A stretch of DNA of 64,000 bases from Thiothrix nivea DSM 5205. GTDB taxonomy: Bacteria > Pseudomonadota > Gammaproteobacteria > Thiotrichales > Thiotrichaceae. Location: the NCBI RefSeq assembly GCF_000260135.1, contig NZ_JH651384.1:809693-873692 (forward strand), in the 5' to 3' direction. Shown piece after piece: positions 17,516 to 25,444 of this stretch. The position numbers were made by a program, and so were the translations under genes. The notes under the pieces are model-generated. The model was not told the origin of the DNA and searched no databases. It was given only the letters and a program-made list of their open reading frames with translations. Within the stretch, counting starts at the first letter, position 1. Each line of letters starts with the position of its first letter.

Positions 17516-17697
17516 TTCCCGTCTCCTCTCTCTATCATGTTTGCCGCCGGTTTTTCCACACCAGCACCCTGCGGCTGTACAGCCTGTATCCGCAACAACC
17601 AGCACATCGCGCCTAAATCACCCCGCCTGAACAGGTCATCCCGCCGTTTTTCCATTTCCCAACGGGTAACGGTTAAGGACTGCCGTAAATGGCTCAT
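17494..17697 (-). CDS. Possible 67-residue basic protein
   Basis: A short leftward ORF starts at an ATG with AGGAAA seven bases upstream and overlaps the next gene by 22 bases. The product (MSHLRQSLTVTRWEMEKRRD at the start) is charged and has a short hydrophobic middle (LGAMCWLLRIQAV). The ribosome site and possible coupling to the 60-residue gene are the only support. It could be spurious. Confidence 0.35.
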   Translation of the reverse strand: MSHLRQSLTVTRWEMEKRRDDLFRRGDLGAMCWLLRIQAVQPQGAGVEKPAANMIERGDGKWQDSGW

Positions 17698-17841
17698 ATT
17701 AATATTTCCTGATTTGCCAGTTCCTTTTGGATAAGCAGTGTAAATGCCCCACGGAGAATCAGGATATAGGTGTTTCCCTGACCGTCATATCGGGGATTCC
17801 ATGCTTGTCAGCGTAGCGTTAGCTATGAAAGACTGCCCACC

Positions 17842-18543
17842 ATGAGCACCGCATCCCATACGACGGAAAAAACCTTGCACCGCTGGCGCATCCTGGTCGT
17901 GGATGACCACCCGCTGGTGCGCGCTGGCCTGGCATCCCTGATTAGCAATGAAGCGGATATGGACGTGTGCGCGGAAGCCGCCGGGCAAGGCGAAGCGCTG
18001 CAACGCCTGAAAGAATGTACACCTGACCTTGCCATCATCGACATTTCCCTGGGGGAAGGCAGCGGTTTCAGCCTGATCCGGCACATCAAGGCGGCGGGGA
18101 CGCCGGTGCGGATGCTGGTGCTGTCGATGCACGACGAATCCCTGTATGCCGAACGCGCCATCCGCGCCGGTGCGATGGGCTACGTCAACAAACAGGAAGC
18201 CGCAGAACACGTGGTAGAAGCCATCCGCAAAGTGCTGGCCGGAAAAGTCTACCTGAGCGAACGGGTGACGGAACGGATTTTGCTCGGCATGACCCAGGGT
18301 AGCTCCCATGACGACGATTCCCCACTGGCCAACCTGTCCGACCGGGAGCTGGAAGTGTTCTGGCTGGTCGGCGAAGGCGTCGGTGCCAGTGAAATTGCCT
18401 CACGCCTGCACCTAAGCGTCAAAACCATCGAAACCCACCGCGATAAACTCAAGAAAAAACTCGGCATCGACTCCGCCAGCGAGCTGAACCGTTTCGCCAT
18501 GCAATGGCTGCTGGAACACCCGGCCAAAGAGCGTACCCCATGA
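17842..18543 (+). CDS. NarL/FixJ-family response regulator
   Basis: The 233-residue product has a receiver domain (ILVVDDHPLVRAGL with the acidic pair, the phospho-acceptor Asp in LAIIDISLGEG, and a switch Lys in GYVNKQEA). A LuxR-type helix-turn-helix follows (LSDRELEVFWLVGEG, ASRLHLSVKTIETHRDKLK). It is coupled to the histidine kinase gene by an ATGA overlap, so the two form a cognate pair. Target genes and signal cannot be inferred. Confidence 0.95.
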   Translation: MSTASHTTEKTLHRWRILVVDDHPLVRAGLASLISNEADMDVCAEAAGQGEALQRLKECTPDLAIIDISLGEGSGFSLIRHIKAAGTPVRMLVLSMHDESLYAERAIRAGAMGYVNKQEAAEHVVEAIRKVLAGKVYLSERVTERILLGMTQGSSHDDDSPLANLSDRELEVFWLVGEGVGASEIASRLHLSVKTIETHRDKLKKKLGIDSASELNRFAMQWLLEHPAKERTP

Positions 18544-19601
18544 TAAGCATAAACAAACCAGCCTTCCCGGCAAACCAGAGCAAGGAAGAATGCCTGCGCC
18601 AACTGCGGGAAAACGAATACCGCCTGCTGGCCATTCTGGACAATGCCGCCGAAGCCATCGTCTGCGTCGACAGCAATGGTTGCATCCTCGACTTCAACCG
18701 AGCCGCCGAACGCATGTTTGGCTATCAGGCCAATCAGGTGGCCGGGCAGGACATCAACACCCTGATCGTGATGGCCGAAAACGAACGCGCAGCGGATTTC
18801 CTGGATGAATTCCTGCGCCAGCCCCGCCCGCGCGTGCCGTGGCGCAATCTGGAACGCATGGGCAAGCGCAACAGCAGCCTGTTCCCGGTGGAACTGGCGA
18901 TTGGTGAAATCGATAGCCTCGGGCAGTTTTCCTTCATTATCCGCGACCTGAGCGAATACAAGCGGCTGGAACAGCAAGTCATCGACGCCAGCACCCTGGA
19001 ACAGGAAAGTATCGGCCACGAAATCCACGATGGTTTGGGTCAGCAACTGACCGCGCTGGATTTGCTGGCCACCAGCCTCGCCCGCAAGCTGGAACGGTCT
19101 GGCAGCCCGGACGCTTCCACCGCTGCCGTCTTAGCGCACCATGCCCGCGAAGCACTGGCCGAAGCCCGCTCCATCGCCCGTGGCCTGGCCCCGGTAGCAA
19201 TTGACCCTGACGGCCTGAGCACGGCACTGAACGCGCTGGCTGAAAGCAACCGCGCTGCGACCGCCATCAATTGCCAAGCCTCTATCCGCAGCCCTGTCAG
19301 CATCCCCGACAGCCGTATCGCCACCCACCTTTACCGCATTGCCCAGGAAGCCGTCACCAACGCCATCAGGCACTCGGGCGCACGCAATATTGAACTTAGC
19401 CTGAAACAAAAAAACGGGCTAACCTTGCTTTGCGTACAAGACGATGGCGGTGGCCTACCCACCAACGCCTCGCAACAAGGGGGATTGGGCTTGCACATCA
19501 TGCGTTACCGCGCCAACCTGATCGGCGCTCAGTTGAACATTACGGGCAACACCTCTGGCTGCCGGGTCTGCTGCACGCTCCCCATTCAGAAAGCTCAGTA
19601 A
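18540..19601 (+). CDS. PAS-domain sensor histidine kinase (HisKA_3 type)
   Basis: The 353-residue product has no transmembrane segment, so it is a cytosolic sensor. A PAS domain spans about residues 25-145 (NAAEAIVCVDSNGCILDFN). The dimerisation box IGHEIHDGLGQQL carries the phospho-acceptor His, followed by an ATPase domain (NAIRHSGARN; DDGGGLP; GLGLHIM). The HisKA_3 class normally pairs with NarL-type regulators, which matches the gene just upstream. The ATG at 18540 overlaps the regulator stop. Confidence 0.93.
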   Translation: MISINKPAFPANQSKEECLRQLRENEYRLLAILDNAAEAIVCVDSNGCILDFNRAAERMFGYQANQVAGQDINTLIVMAENERAADFLDEFLRQPRPRVPWRNLERMGKRNSSLFPVELAIGEIDSLGQFSFIIRDLSEYKRLEQQVIDASTLEQESIGHEIHDGLGQQLTALDLLATSLARKLERSGSPDASTAAVLAHHAREALAEARSIARGLAPVAIDPDGLSTALNALAESNRAATAINCQASIRSPVSIPDSRIATHLYRIAQEAVTNAIRHSGARNIELSLKQKNGLTLLCVQDDGGGLPTNASQQGGLGLHIMRYRANLIGAQLNITGNTSGCRVCCTLPIQKAQ

Positions 19602-19718
19602 ATCAGCGCCTGATCAGCTTCCAGGGTTTCTGATACGAAGGTTGCGTACTGACGGCAATAAACCCTACGCGCAGGATCGTGCTACCATCCCTGCTTTCGG
19701 TTCCAACAGAAAAAACGC

Positions 19719-20648
19719 ATGACGACTGCACTGGACATTCAGGGTCTACGCAAGACTTACAATAACGGCTTCGCTGCACTCAAGGGTATTGACCTGCGGG
19801 TGGAACAGGGGGATTTCTTTGCCCTGCTGGGTGCAAACGGTGCAGGAAAATCCACCACCATCGGCATTGTCAGCTCGCTGGTGAACAAGACGGCGGGTAA
19901 GGTCAACATTTTTGGCTACGACCTCGACAGCCAGCGCGAACAGGCCAAAGCGCAGATCGGGCTGGTGCCACAGGAATTCAATTTCAACATGTTCGAGCCA
20001 GTGGTGGAAATTGTGGTCAACCAGGGCGGTTATTACGGCATCCCCCGCAAGGAAGCGTTCGCCCGCGCTGAAACCCTGCTCAAACAGTTGGGCTTGTGGG
20101 AAAAAGCCCGCGAAATGGCACGCAACCTGTCCGGCGGGATGAAGCGCCGCCTGATGATTGCGCGTTCCCTGATCCACCAGCCACGATTGCTGATCCTCGA
20201 CGAGCCTACTGCCGGGGTGGACATCGAAATCCGCCGCTCGATGTGGGATTTCCTGCGCAAACTGAATGCGGAAGGCACCACCATCATCCTCACCACGCAT
20301 TACCTGGAGGAAGCCGAAAGCCTGTGCCGTAACATCGGCATCATCGACAAGGGCGAGCTGATCGAAAACACCAGCATGAAAAAGCTGCTCAACCGGCTGG
20401 ATACCGAAAGTTACGTGTTTGACCTGGCCGAACCGCTGGTAGAACTGCCATCAACCAGCTCGAACCTGTGCCATTGCAGCCTACAAGACCCGACCACGCT
20501 GGAAGTCGCTTTCCACAAGGAACATTACTCGCTCAACCAGGTGTTTGCCTTCCTCAACGATCAGGGCGTGCAAGTCCACAGTATGCGCAACAAAACCAAC
20601 CGGCTGGAACAACTGTTCCTGGAACTGGTGGAGGGCAACAAACCATGA
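19719..20648 (+). CDS. ABC-2 type exporter ATP-binding protein (YadG-like)
   Basis: The 309-residue product has Walker A GANGAGKST, signature LSGGMKRRLMIARSL, Walker B LLILDEPTAGVDIE and a C-terminal extension of about 80 residues, as in DrrA/YadG-type ATPases. It is coupled by an ATGA overlap to the membrane subunit that follows, together forming an ABC-2 exporter. Substrate unknown. A 117-base gap separates it from the histidine kinase, so it probably has its own promoter. Confidence 0.93.
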   Translation: MTTALDIQGLRKTYNNGFAALKGIDLRVEQGDFFALLGANGAGKSTTIGIVSSLVNKTAGKVNIFGYDLDSQREQAKAQIGLVPQEFNFNMFEPVVEIVVNQGGYYGIPRKEAFARAETLLKQLGLWEKAREMARNLSGGMKRRLMIARSLIHQPRLLILDEPTAGVDIEIRRSMWDFLRKLNAEGTTIILTTHYLEEAESLCRNIGIIDKGELIENTSMKKLLNRLDTESYVFDLAEPLVELPSTSSNLCHCSLQDPTTLEVAFHKEHYSLNQVFAFLNDQGVQVHSMRNKTNRLEQLFLELVEGNKP

Positions 20649-21418
20649 ATGCAGCACAGAAATGGACAGCCTATTACACCATCCTGATCAAGGAAGTGTT
20701 ACGCTTTAGCCGCATCTGGAAGCAGACCATACTGCCGCCGGTGATCACCACTTCGCTGTATTTCGTGATTTTTGGCAACCTGATTGGCGAGAAAATCGGC
20801 GAAATGGATGGGCATCGTTACATTGATTTCATCATGCCCGGCTTGATCATGATGACGGTAATCACCAACGCCTACGCCAATGTGGTGGCGTCGTTTTACG
20901 GCAGCAAGTTCCAGGGCAATATTGCGGAAATGCTGGTGTCGCCTACCCCGAACTGGATCATCCTGGCAGGCTTCGTCAGTGGCGGGGTGGCACGGGGCAT
21001 GGCGGTAGGCATCGCGGTAACGTTGATCTCGCTGCTTTTCACCCACCTGCACATGCAACATTTCTGGGTAATGGCCTCCATCGTCACCATGACGGCGGTG
21101 CTGTTCTCGCTGGCGGGGGTCATCAATGCCGTGTACGCACGCAGTTTCGACGACATCAATATCATCCCCACCTTTGTGCTGACGCCACTGACCTATCTGG
21201 GCGGGGTGTTTTACTCGATTTCCACGCTACCTGAGTTCTGGCAAAAGGTATCGCTGCTGAACCCGGTGCTGTATATGGTGAATGGCTTCCGCTTTGGAAT
21301 TCTGGGTGTGTCGGATATGCCGGTGTGGGTGAGTTATGGGGTGATTGCGGGCTTTATCCTGTTGCTGGGTGGGTTTAGCCTGTATTTGCTGAATAAGGGG
21401 ACTGGGATTCGGAGTTGA
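20645..21418 (+). CDS. ABC-2 type exporter permease (YadH-like)
   Basis: The 257-residue product has six hydrophobic segments and the ABC-2 membrane-domain features GLIMMTVITNAYANV and LTPLTYLGGVFYSISTLPEF, typical of YadH. It overlaps its ATPase at the start, and its stop overlaps the TTG start of the flavoprotein gene. The three are therefore translated from one message. Confidence 0.92.
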   Translation: MNAAQKWTAYYTILIKEVLRFSRIWKQTILPPVITTSLYFVIFGNLIGEKIGEMDGHRYIDFIMPGLIMMTVITNAYANVVASFYGSKFQGNIAEMLVSPTPNWIILAGFVSGGVARGMAVGIAVTLISLLFTHLHMQHFWVMASIVTMTAVLFSLAGVINAVYARSFDDINIIPTFVLTPLTYLGGVFYSISTLPEFWQKVSLLNPVLYMVNGFRFGILGVSDMPVWVSYGVIAGFILLLGGFSLYLLNKGTGIRS

Positions 21419-22647
21419 GCAACAGTGTCATCATCGGTGGTGGCCCTGCCGGGTTGATGGCTGCCGAACAACTAGTCAATGCCGGGTATGCCGTTGACCT
21501 GTACGACGCCATGCCTACTGTCGGGCGCAAGTTCCTGCTAGCCGGAATCGGCGGGTTGAACATCACCCACTCCGAACCTTTCGACGCATTTTGCAGCCGC
21601 TACGCCGAGCGCCAGCCGGAGTTGCAGCCTTTGCTGGAAACTTTCGGCGCAGAGGCATTACGCCAGTGGTGCGCGGAACTTGGGGTGGAAACTTTCATCG
21701 GCACATCGGGTCGGGTATTCCCCAAGGAAATGAAAGCAGCCCCCTTACTTCGGGCGTGGCTGGTACGGTTGAAACGCAAAGGCTTGCGCGTGCACACCCG
21801 TCATCGTTGGCTGGGGTGGGATGAGCAGGGGCAGCTTGTTTTTCAGACTCCGCAAGGCATGGTTGTTAAAGAAACCCCTCCCATCATCCTCGCCCTCGGC
21901 GGTGGAAGCTGGAAAAAGCTCGGCAGCGACGGTGCGTGGGCAAAGCTGCTGTCAGCACGGAATATCCCAATCGCACCACTCCAACCCGCCAACTGCGGCT
22001 TCCTCTGCCGCTGGAGCGAACACCTGCGCACCCGCTTTGCCGGTTCCCCGCTGAAATCCGTCACCCTCAGCTTCACGGATCTGGCGGGGCAAACCGAAAC
22101 GCGCATGGGCGAAATGATCCTGACGGAACGTGGGGTGGAAGGCAGCCTGATCTACGCTTTTTCCGCCCGCCTGCGCGACATGATAGCGGCACGCGGTAGC
22201 GCCACCCTGCATCTGGATTTGCTGCCTAACCACAGCCGTGAACAAATCGAAGCGGCCTTGCACAACAAACCAGCCAGCAAAACACTGGGCGCTTTCCTGA
22301 AAAGCCGTTTCCGATTGGATGGCGCAAAAACAGCGCTCCTGTTTGAAGTGCTGGATAAATCACAGTGGCAAAACCTGCCGCTACTGGCTTCCACCCTGAA
22401 AGCCATCCCCATGACGCTGATAGCGACCACCCCCATCGACGAAGCCATCAGTACCGCTGGCGGCGTCCCCTTCGAGGCGCTGGATGAAAACCTGATGCTG
22501 CGCGCCATGCCGGGCGTGTTCTGCGCCGGGGAAATGCTCGATTGGGAAGCGCCCACCGGCGGCTACCTGCTGACCGCCTGTTTCGCCACCGGGTGTAAGG
22601 CCGGGCAAGGCGTGATCCGCTGGCTGCAAACCCAAACCGTTACCTGA
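21415..22647 (+). CDS. HI0933-like NAD(P)/FAD-dependent flavoprotein (YhiN/TIGR03862 group)
   Basis: The 410-residue product begins with a dinucleotide-binding motif at residues 5-12 (VIIGGGPAGL), followed by VGRKFLLAGIGGLNITHSE, characteristic of HI0933-like flavoproteins. The C-terminal AMPGVFCAGEMLDWEAPTGGY closes the FAD site. The start is a TTG inside a TTGA overlap with the permease stop. Later ATGs would delete the FAD motif, so TTG is well supported. Function of this family is not established. Confidence 0.88.
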   Translation: MSNSVIIGGGPAGLMAAEQLVNAGYAVDLYDAMPTVGRKFLLAGIGGLNITHSEPFDAFCSRYAERQPELQPLLETFGAEALRQWCAELGVETFIGTSGRVFPKEMKAAPLLRAWLVRLKRKGLRVHTRHRWLGWDEQGQLVFQTPQGMVVKETPPIILALGGGSWKKLGSDGAWAKLLSARNIPIAPLQPANCGFLCRWSEHLRTRFAGSPLKSVTLSFTDLAGQTETRMGEMILTERGVEGSLIYAFSARLRDMIAARGSATLHLDLLPNHSREQIEAALHNKPASKTLGAFLKSRFRLDGAKTALLFEVLDKSQWQNLPLLASTLKAIPMTLIATTPIDEAISTAGGVPFEALDENLMLRAMPGVFCAGEMLDWEAPTGGYLLTACFATGCKAGQGVIRWLQTQTVT

Positions 22648-22689
22648 AACCGTCAGGATTTTCCCCACCTGCTCTGCTACCATCCCCGC

Positions 22690-24432
22690 ATGGACGTTAT
22701 TTTTCGCGAATATGGAAGCATCATCCGCCAGAAATGGGGCTGGTTCCTGGTAGTGGTACTGGGCATCAGTGGCGGCGTGGGGCTGGATGTTGCCGTACCC
22801 TTATACTACAAAGACATTGCCAACGGGCTGGCGCAAGCCTATTCCCCCGACATTGAATCCCAACTGTTATACAGCCTGGGCATGATCGCCTTGATGTACG
22901 CAGGCATCTGGCTAAGCTGGCGGGCGCTGGAACTGGGCATGATCATGTTCCAGAGCTGGGGGCTGAACCTGCTCGACAAACGCTGTTTCGAGGTGCTGGT
23001 GCGGCAGCGCTACCACTTTTTCGAGAACAATTTTGCCGGTAGCCTGGTCAAGCAGGCCAACCGCTTCATCAAGGCGTTTGAAACCGTCATTGACTGGCTG
23101 ATTTTCCAGTTCTACGGCAGTTTGTTGATGATTACGCTGTCCTTCATCATCTTCTATCAACAACAACCGCGCTTTGCCCTGTATTTCCTGATCTGGGTGG
23201 TGATTTTCATCGGCTGGAGCGCTGGCTATCTGGTGTGGAAATTGAAGTTCGACACCCGTGTGGCGGAACTGGATTCCAAACTCGGCGGCGCGTATTCAGA
23301 TGGCATCGCCAATATTTCCATCGTCAAAAGTTTTGCCCTGGAGCAGCAGGAACGCAGCAATATCAGCGACCTTGCCGACGAGTCCTATAAGCGGCGCAAT
23401 ATTGCCTGGCTGCTGATGTTCGTGTCGTTCGCCGTACAGGGCTTGCTGGTGTTCGGGATTGAACTGCTGCTGGTCTACCTGATGATCCGCAAATGGGAAA
23501 CAGGTGGTTTCCAGATTGGGGAATTCGTGCTGTTCCAGAGCATCCTGCTGCTGCTGATTCGGCGGCTGTGGGATTTCGGGCGCGATTTCCGGCGCTTTTT
23601 CACCGTATTGGCGGATGCACGCGAAATGGCCGATGTGTTCCGGCAGGCGGATGTGGAGCAGGATAAGCCAGGGACACAGGCACATACGATCAGTCAAGGC
23701 GACATCCGCTTCGAGAATATCGGTTTTGCCTATGGCGGGGCTGGGTTGTTCAACGGTTTTGACCTGCATATCAAACCGGGCGAAAAAGTGGCGTTGGTGG
23801 GCCATTCCGGCTCCGGCAAGACTTCCCTGACCAAATTGCTGTTCCGCTTTGTCGAGCCGCAACAGGGCAGCATCCTGTTCGACGGGGTGGATGCGCAGGG
23901 TTTCACGCTGGAATCGCTGCGTTCACAAATTTCGCTGGTGCCACAGCAACCGGAACTGTTTCACCGTAGCATCCGCGACAATATCGTCTTGGGCAAATCC
24001 ATCAGCGAAGAGCAGCTACGCGAGGTTGCCCGCAAGGCACAGGCACTGGAGTTCATCGACAAATTACCGCTGGGTTTTGCCACCATGGTCGGGGAACGTG
24101 GGGTTAAACTGTCAGGTGGCGAAAAGCAGCGGGTAGCGATTGCACGGGCCTTCCTCGACGATGCACCAATCGTGGTACTGGACGAAGCCACCAGCGCGCT
24201 GGATTCCCTCACCGAGCAACAAATTCAGGTCGCCATTTTCGAGCTGATCGAAAACAAGACGGCGATAGTTATCGCCCACCGGCTGGCTACCATCCTGCGC
24301 ATGGACAGGATAGTGGTGCTGGAAAATGGGCTCATTATCGAACAAGGTACGCACGCCGAACTGCTGGCGCTACACGGCAAATACTTTGAGATGTGGCAGC
24401 ACCAGAGTGGTGAGTTCTTACGGACAGATTAA
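22690..24432 (+). CDS. ABC exporter, fused permease and ATPase (MsbA-like)
   Basis: The 580-residue half-transporter has six membrane helices in the first 310 residues and one ATPase domain. The ATPase has Walker A GHSGSGKTS, Q-loop SLVPQQPELFHRSIRDNI, signature LSGGEKQRVAIARAF, Walker B VVLDEATSALD and H-loop VIAHRLATI. It would act as a homodimer exporting a lipid, peptide or drug. It starts 42 bases after the flavoprotein gene. Confidence 0.92.
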   Translation: MDVIFREYGSIIRQKWGWFLVVVLGISGGVGLDVAVPLYYKDIANGLAQAYSPDIESQLLYSLGMIALMYAGIWLSWRALELGMIMFQSWGLNLLDKRCFEVLVRQRYHFFENNFAGSLVKQANRFIKAFETVIDWLIFQFYGSLLMITLSFIIFYQQQPRFALYFLIWVVIFIGWSAGYLVWKLKFDTRVAELDSKLGGAYSDGIANISIVKSFALEQQERSNISDLADESYKRRNIAWLLMFVSFAVQGLLVFGIELLLVYLMIRKWETGGFQIGEFVLFQSILLLLIRRLWDFGRDFRRFFTVLADAREMADVFRQADVEQDKPGTQAHTISQGDIRFENIGFAYGGAGLFNGFDLHIKPGEKVALVGHSGSGKTSLTKLLFRFVEPQQGSILFDGVDAQGFTLESLRSQISLVPQQPELFHRSIRDNIVLGKSISEEQLREVARKAQALEFIDKLPLGFATMVGERGVKLSGGEKQRVAIARAFLDDAPIVVLDEATSALDSLTEQQIQVAIFELIENKTAIVIAHRLATILRMDRIVVLENGLIIEQGTHAELLALHGKYFEMWQHQSGEFLRTD

Positions 24433-24450
24433 ACGTCGGCCCATCCGTGG

Positions 24451-24789
24451 CTACAATTCGGTGTATTTTTTTGCAGATCCTTTGGAGAGTTCCACAGGGT
24501 ATTTGCGGCGGTTTTGCAGCATTTTTTCGCGGACTGCGGCTTCCAGGTCTATGCCCAAATCGTGGCACAGGTAGGTCAGGTAAACCGCCACATCCGCCAA
24601 CTCTTCTCGCAGGCGCGGCAGCAATGCCTGCACCGCTTCGCCGCGCGGGTCTTGCCACTGGAACAGTTCCAGCACTTCGCTGGCCTCCAGTGACAGGGAT
24701 ATGGCAAGGTTGCGCGGGGCGTGGAACTGTTCCCAGTCACGTTCGGTGCGGAAACCCAGTAATTCTTCTATCAAATCGGCAGGCAGCAT
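24451..24789 (-). CDS. MazG-like nucleotide pyrophosphohydrolase (RS21-C6 type)
   Basis: The 112-residue product fits the all-alpha NTP pyrophosphatase fold that hydrolyses noncanonical or excess dNTPs. The metal motif is visible as EASEVLELFQW and REELADVAVYLTYLCHDLGI. The ATG at 24789 is chosen because an upstream start would overlap a TATAAT promoter element. The gene is divergent from the 24865 gene. Confidence 0.87.
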   Translation of the reverse strand: MLPADLIEELLGFRTERDWEQFHAPRNLAISLSLEASEVLELFQWQDPRGEAVQALLPRLREELADVAVYLTYLCHDLGIDLEAAVREKMLQNRRKYPVELSKGSAKKYTEL

Positions 24790-24817
24790 GGCATTGTCCC
24801 GTTGAAATGCAGAAACC

Positions 24818-24846
24818 ATTATAATGCCAGTAACCCGACCTGACAG
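24818..24846 (-). promoter_or_regulatory. Promoter of the MazG-like gene with palindromic -10
   Basis: On the minus strand, CTGTCA (24846-24841) is 17 bases from a perfect TATAAT (24823-24818). The -10 lies in ATTATAAT, which reads the same on both strands and could also serve the plus-strand gene at 24865. No good plus-strand -35 was found. The predicted leader for the MazG-like gene is about 20 bases. Confidence 0.55.
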
Positions 24847-24864
24847 AATAAAAGGACACGCATC

Positions 24865-25434
24865 GTGTTGAAATTTCTTCCCGGCATTTTGCTGCTGCAA
24901 GCCCTTACGGCGGCGCTGGTGCTGTTGACCCCCTCAGAGCTGGAAAGTTGGGGGTGGCTGCGTTTGGCTACGCCAATCGTGATTATTGGGTTGGTGACAG
25001 CGGCTTGGTTTGGCAGCATTGCTTCCCACCAGCACAAGGATACCATCAGCCGTTTGCAGGAAAATCATGCGCGCGAGCGTGAAAACCTGCGCGTCAATGC
25101 TGAACGCGCCAAAACCCGGCTAGTCAAACAGGCGCAAAAGGAAACCATCCAGGAAGTGCGCCGTACTTCCACCCAGGCCAATATCAAGGTAGGGATGGCG
25201 TTTGCGGGCGCGGCGGGATTGGGCGGGTTGCTGCTGCTGACGCAGTTCATGACGCTGGGGTTATTGACGCTGACAACAGCAGGCGGAGCACTCGGCGGTT
25301 ACATCTTACGCATCCGGCAGGAGCGAAGAAACGCTTCCCAGCCCCCGTTGATCAGGGGAGGGAGCAAAACCAGCCTGCCACCCAATAACCGTGGCACTAC
25401 CCAGCTTCCAGCTTCTTTGCAAAAGGGGGAGTGA
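24865..25434 (+). CDS. Membrane coiled-coil protein with repeat-derived C-terminus
   Basis: A GTG start with AAAGGA upstream opens a 189-residue product. Two N-terminal hydrophobic segments are followed by a charged coiled coil (about residues 52-95, rich in Arg/Glu/Gln). A glycine/leucine-rich hydrophobic hairpin comes next (about residues 110-148). From about residue 156 the sequence (PPLIRGGSK onward to LQKGE) is translated from a C/G-rich hairpin repeat that also occurs in noncoding DNA elsewhere in the window. The tail is probably not ancestral. No family recognised. Confidence 0.65.
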   Translation: MLKFLPGILLLQALTAALVLLTPSELESWGWLRLATPIVIIGLVTAAWFGSIASHQHKDTISRLQENHARERENLRVNAERAKTRLVKQAQKETIQEVRRTSTQANIKVGMAFAGAAGLGGLLLLTQFMTLGLLTLTTAGGALGGYILRIRQERRNASQPPLIRGGSKTSLPPNNRGTTQLPASLQKGE

Positions 25435-25444
25435 GGGGAAGTTA
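25331..25444. repeat. Two-arm C/G-rich hairpin repeat (degenerate copy)
   Basis: Two arms face each other: one near 25331-25365 with GCCCCC...GGGGAGGG, and one near 25413-25444 with AAAAGGGGGAGTGAGGGG. The layout matches the better-preserved elements at 33035 and 58051, although ends are degenerate. It encodes the tail of the 24865 gene and ends against the stop of the convergent gene. Confidence 0.5.
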
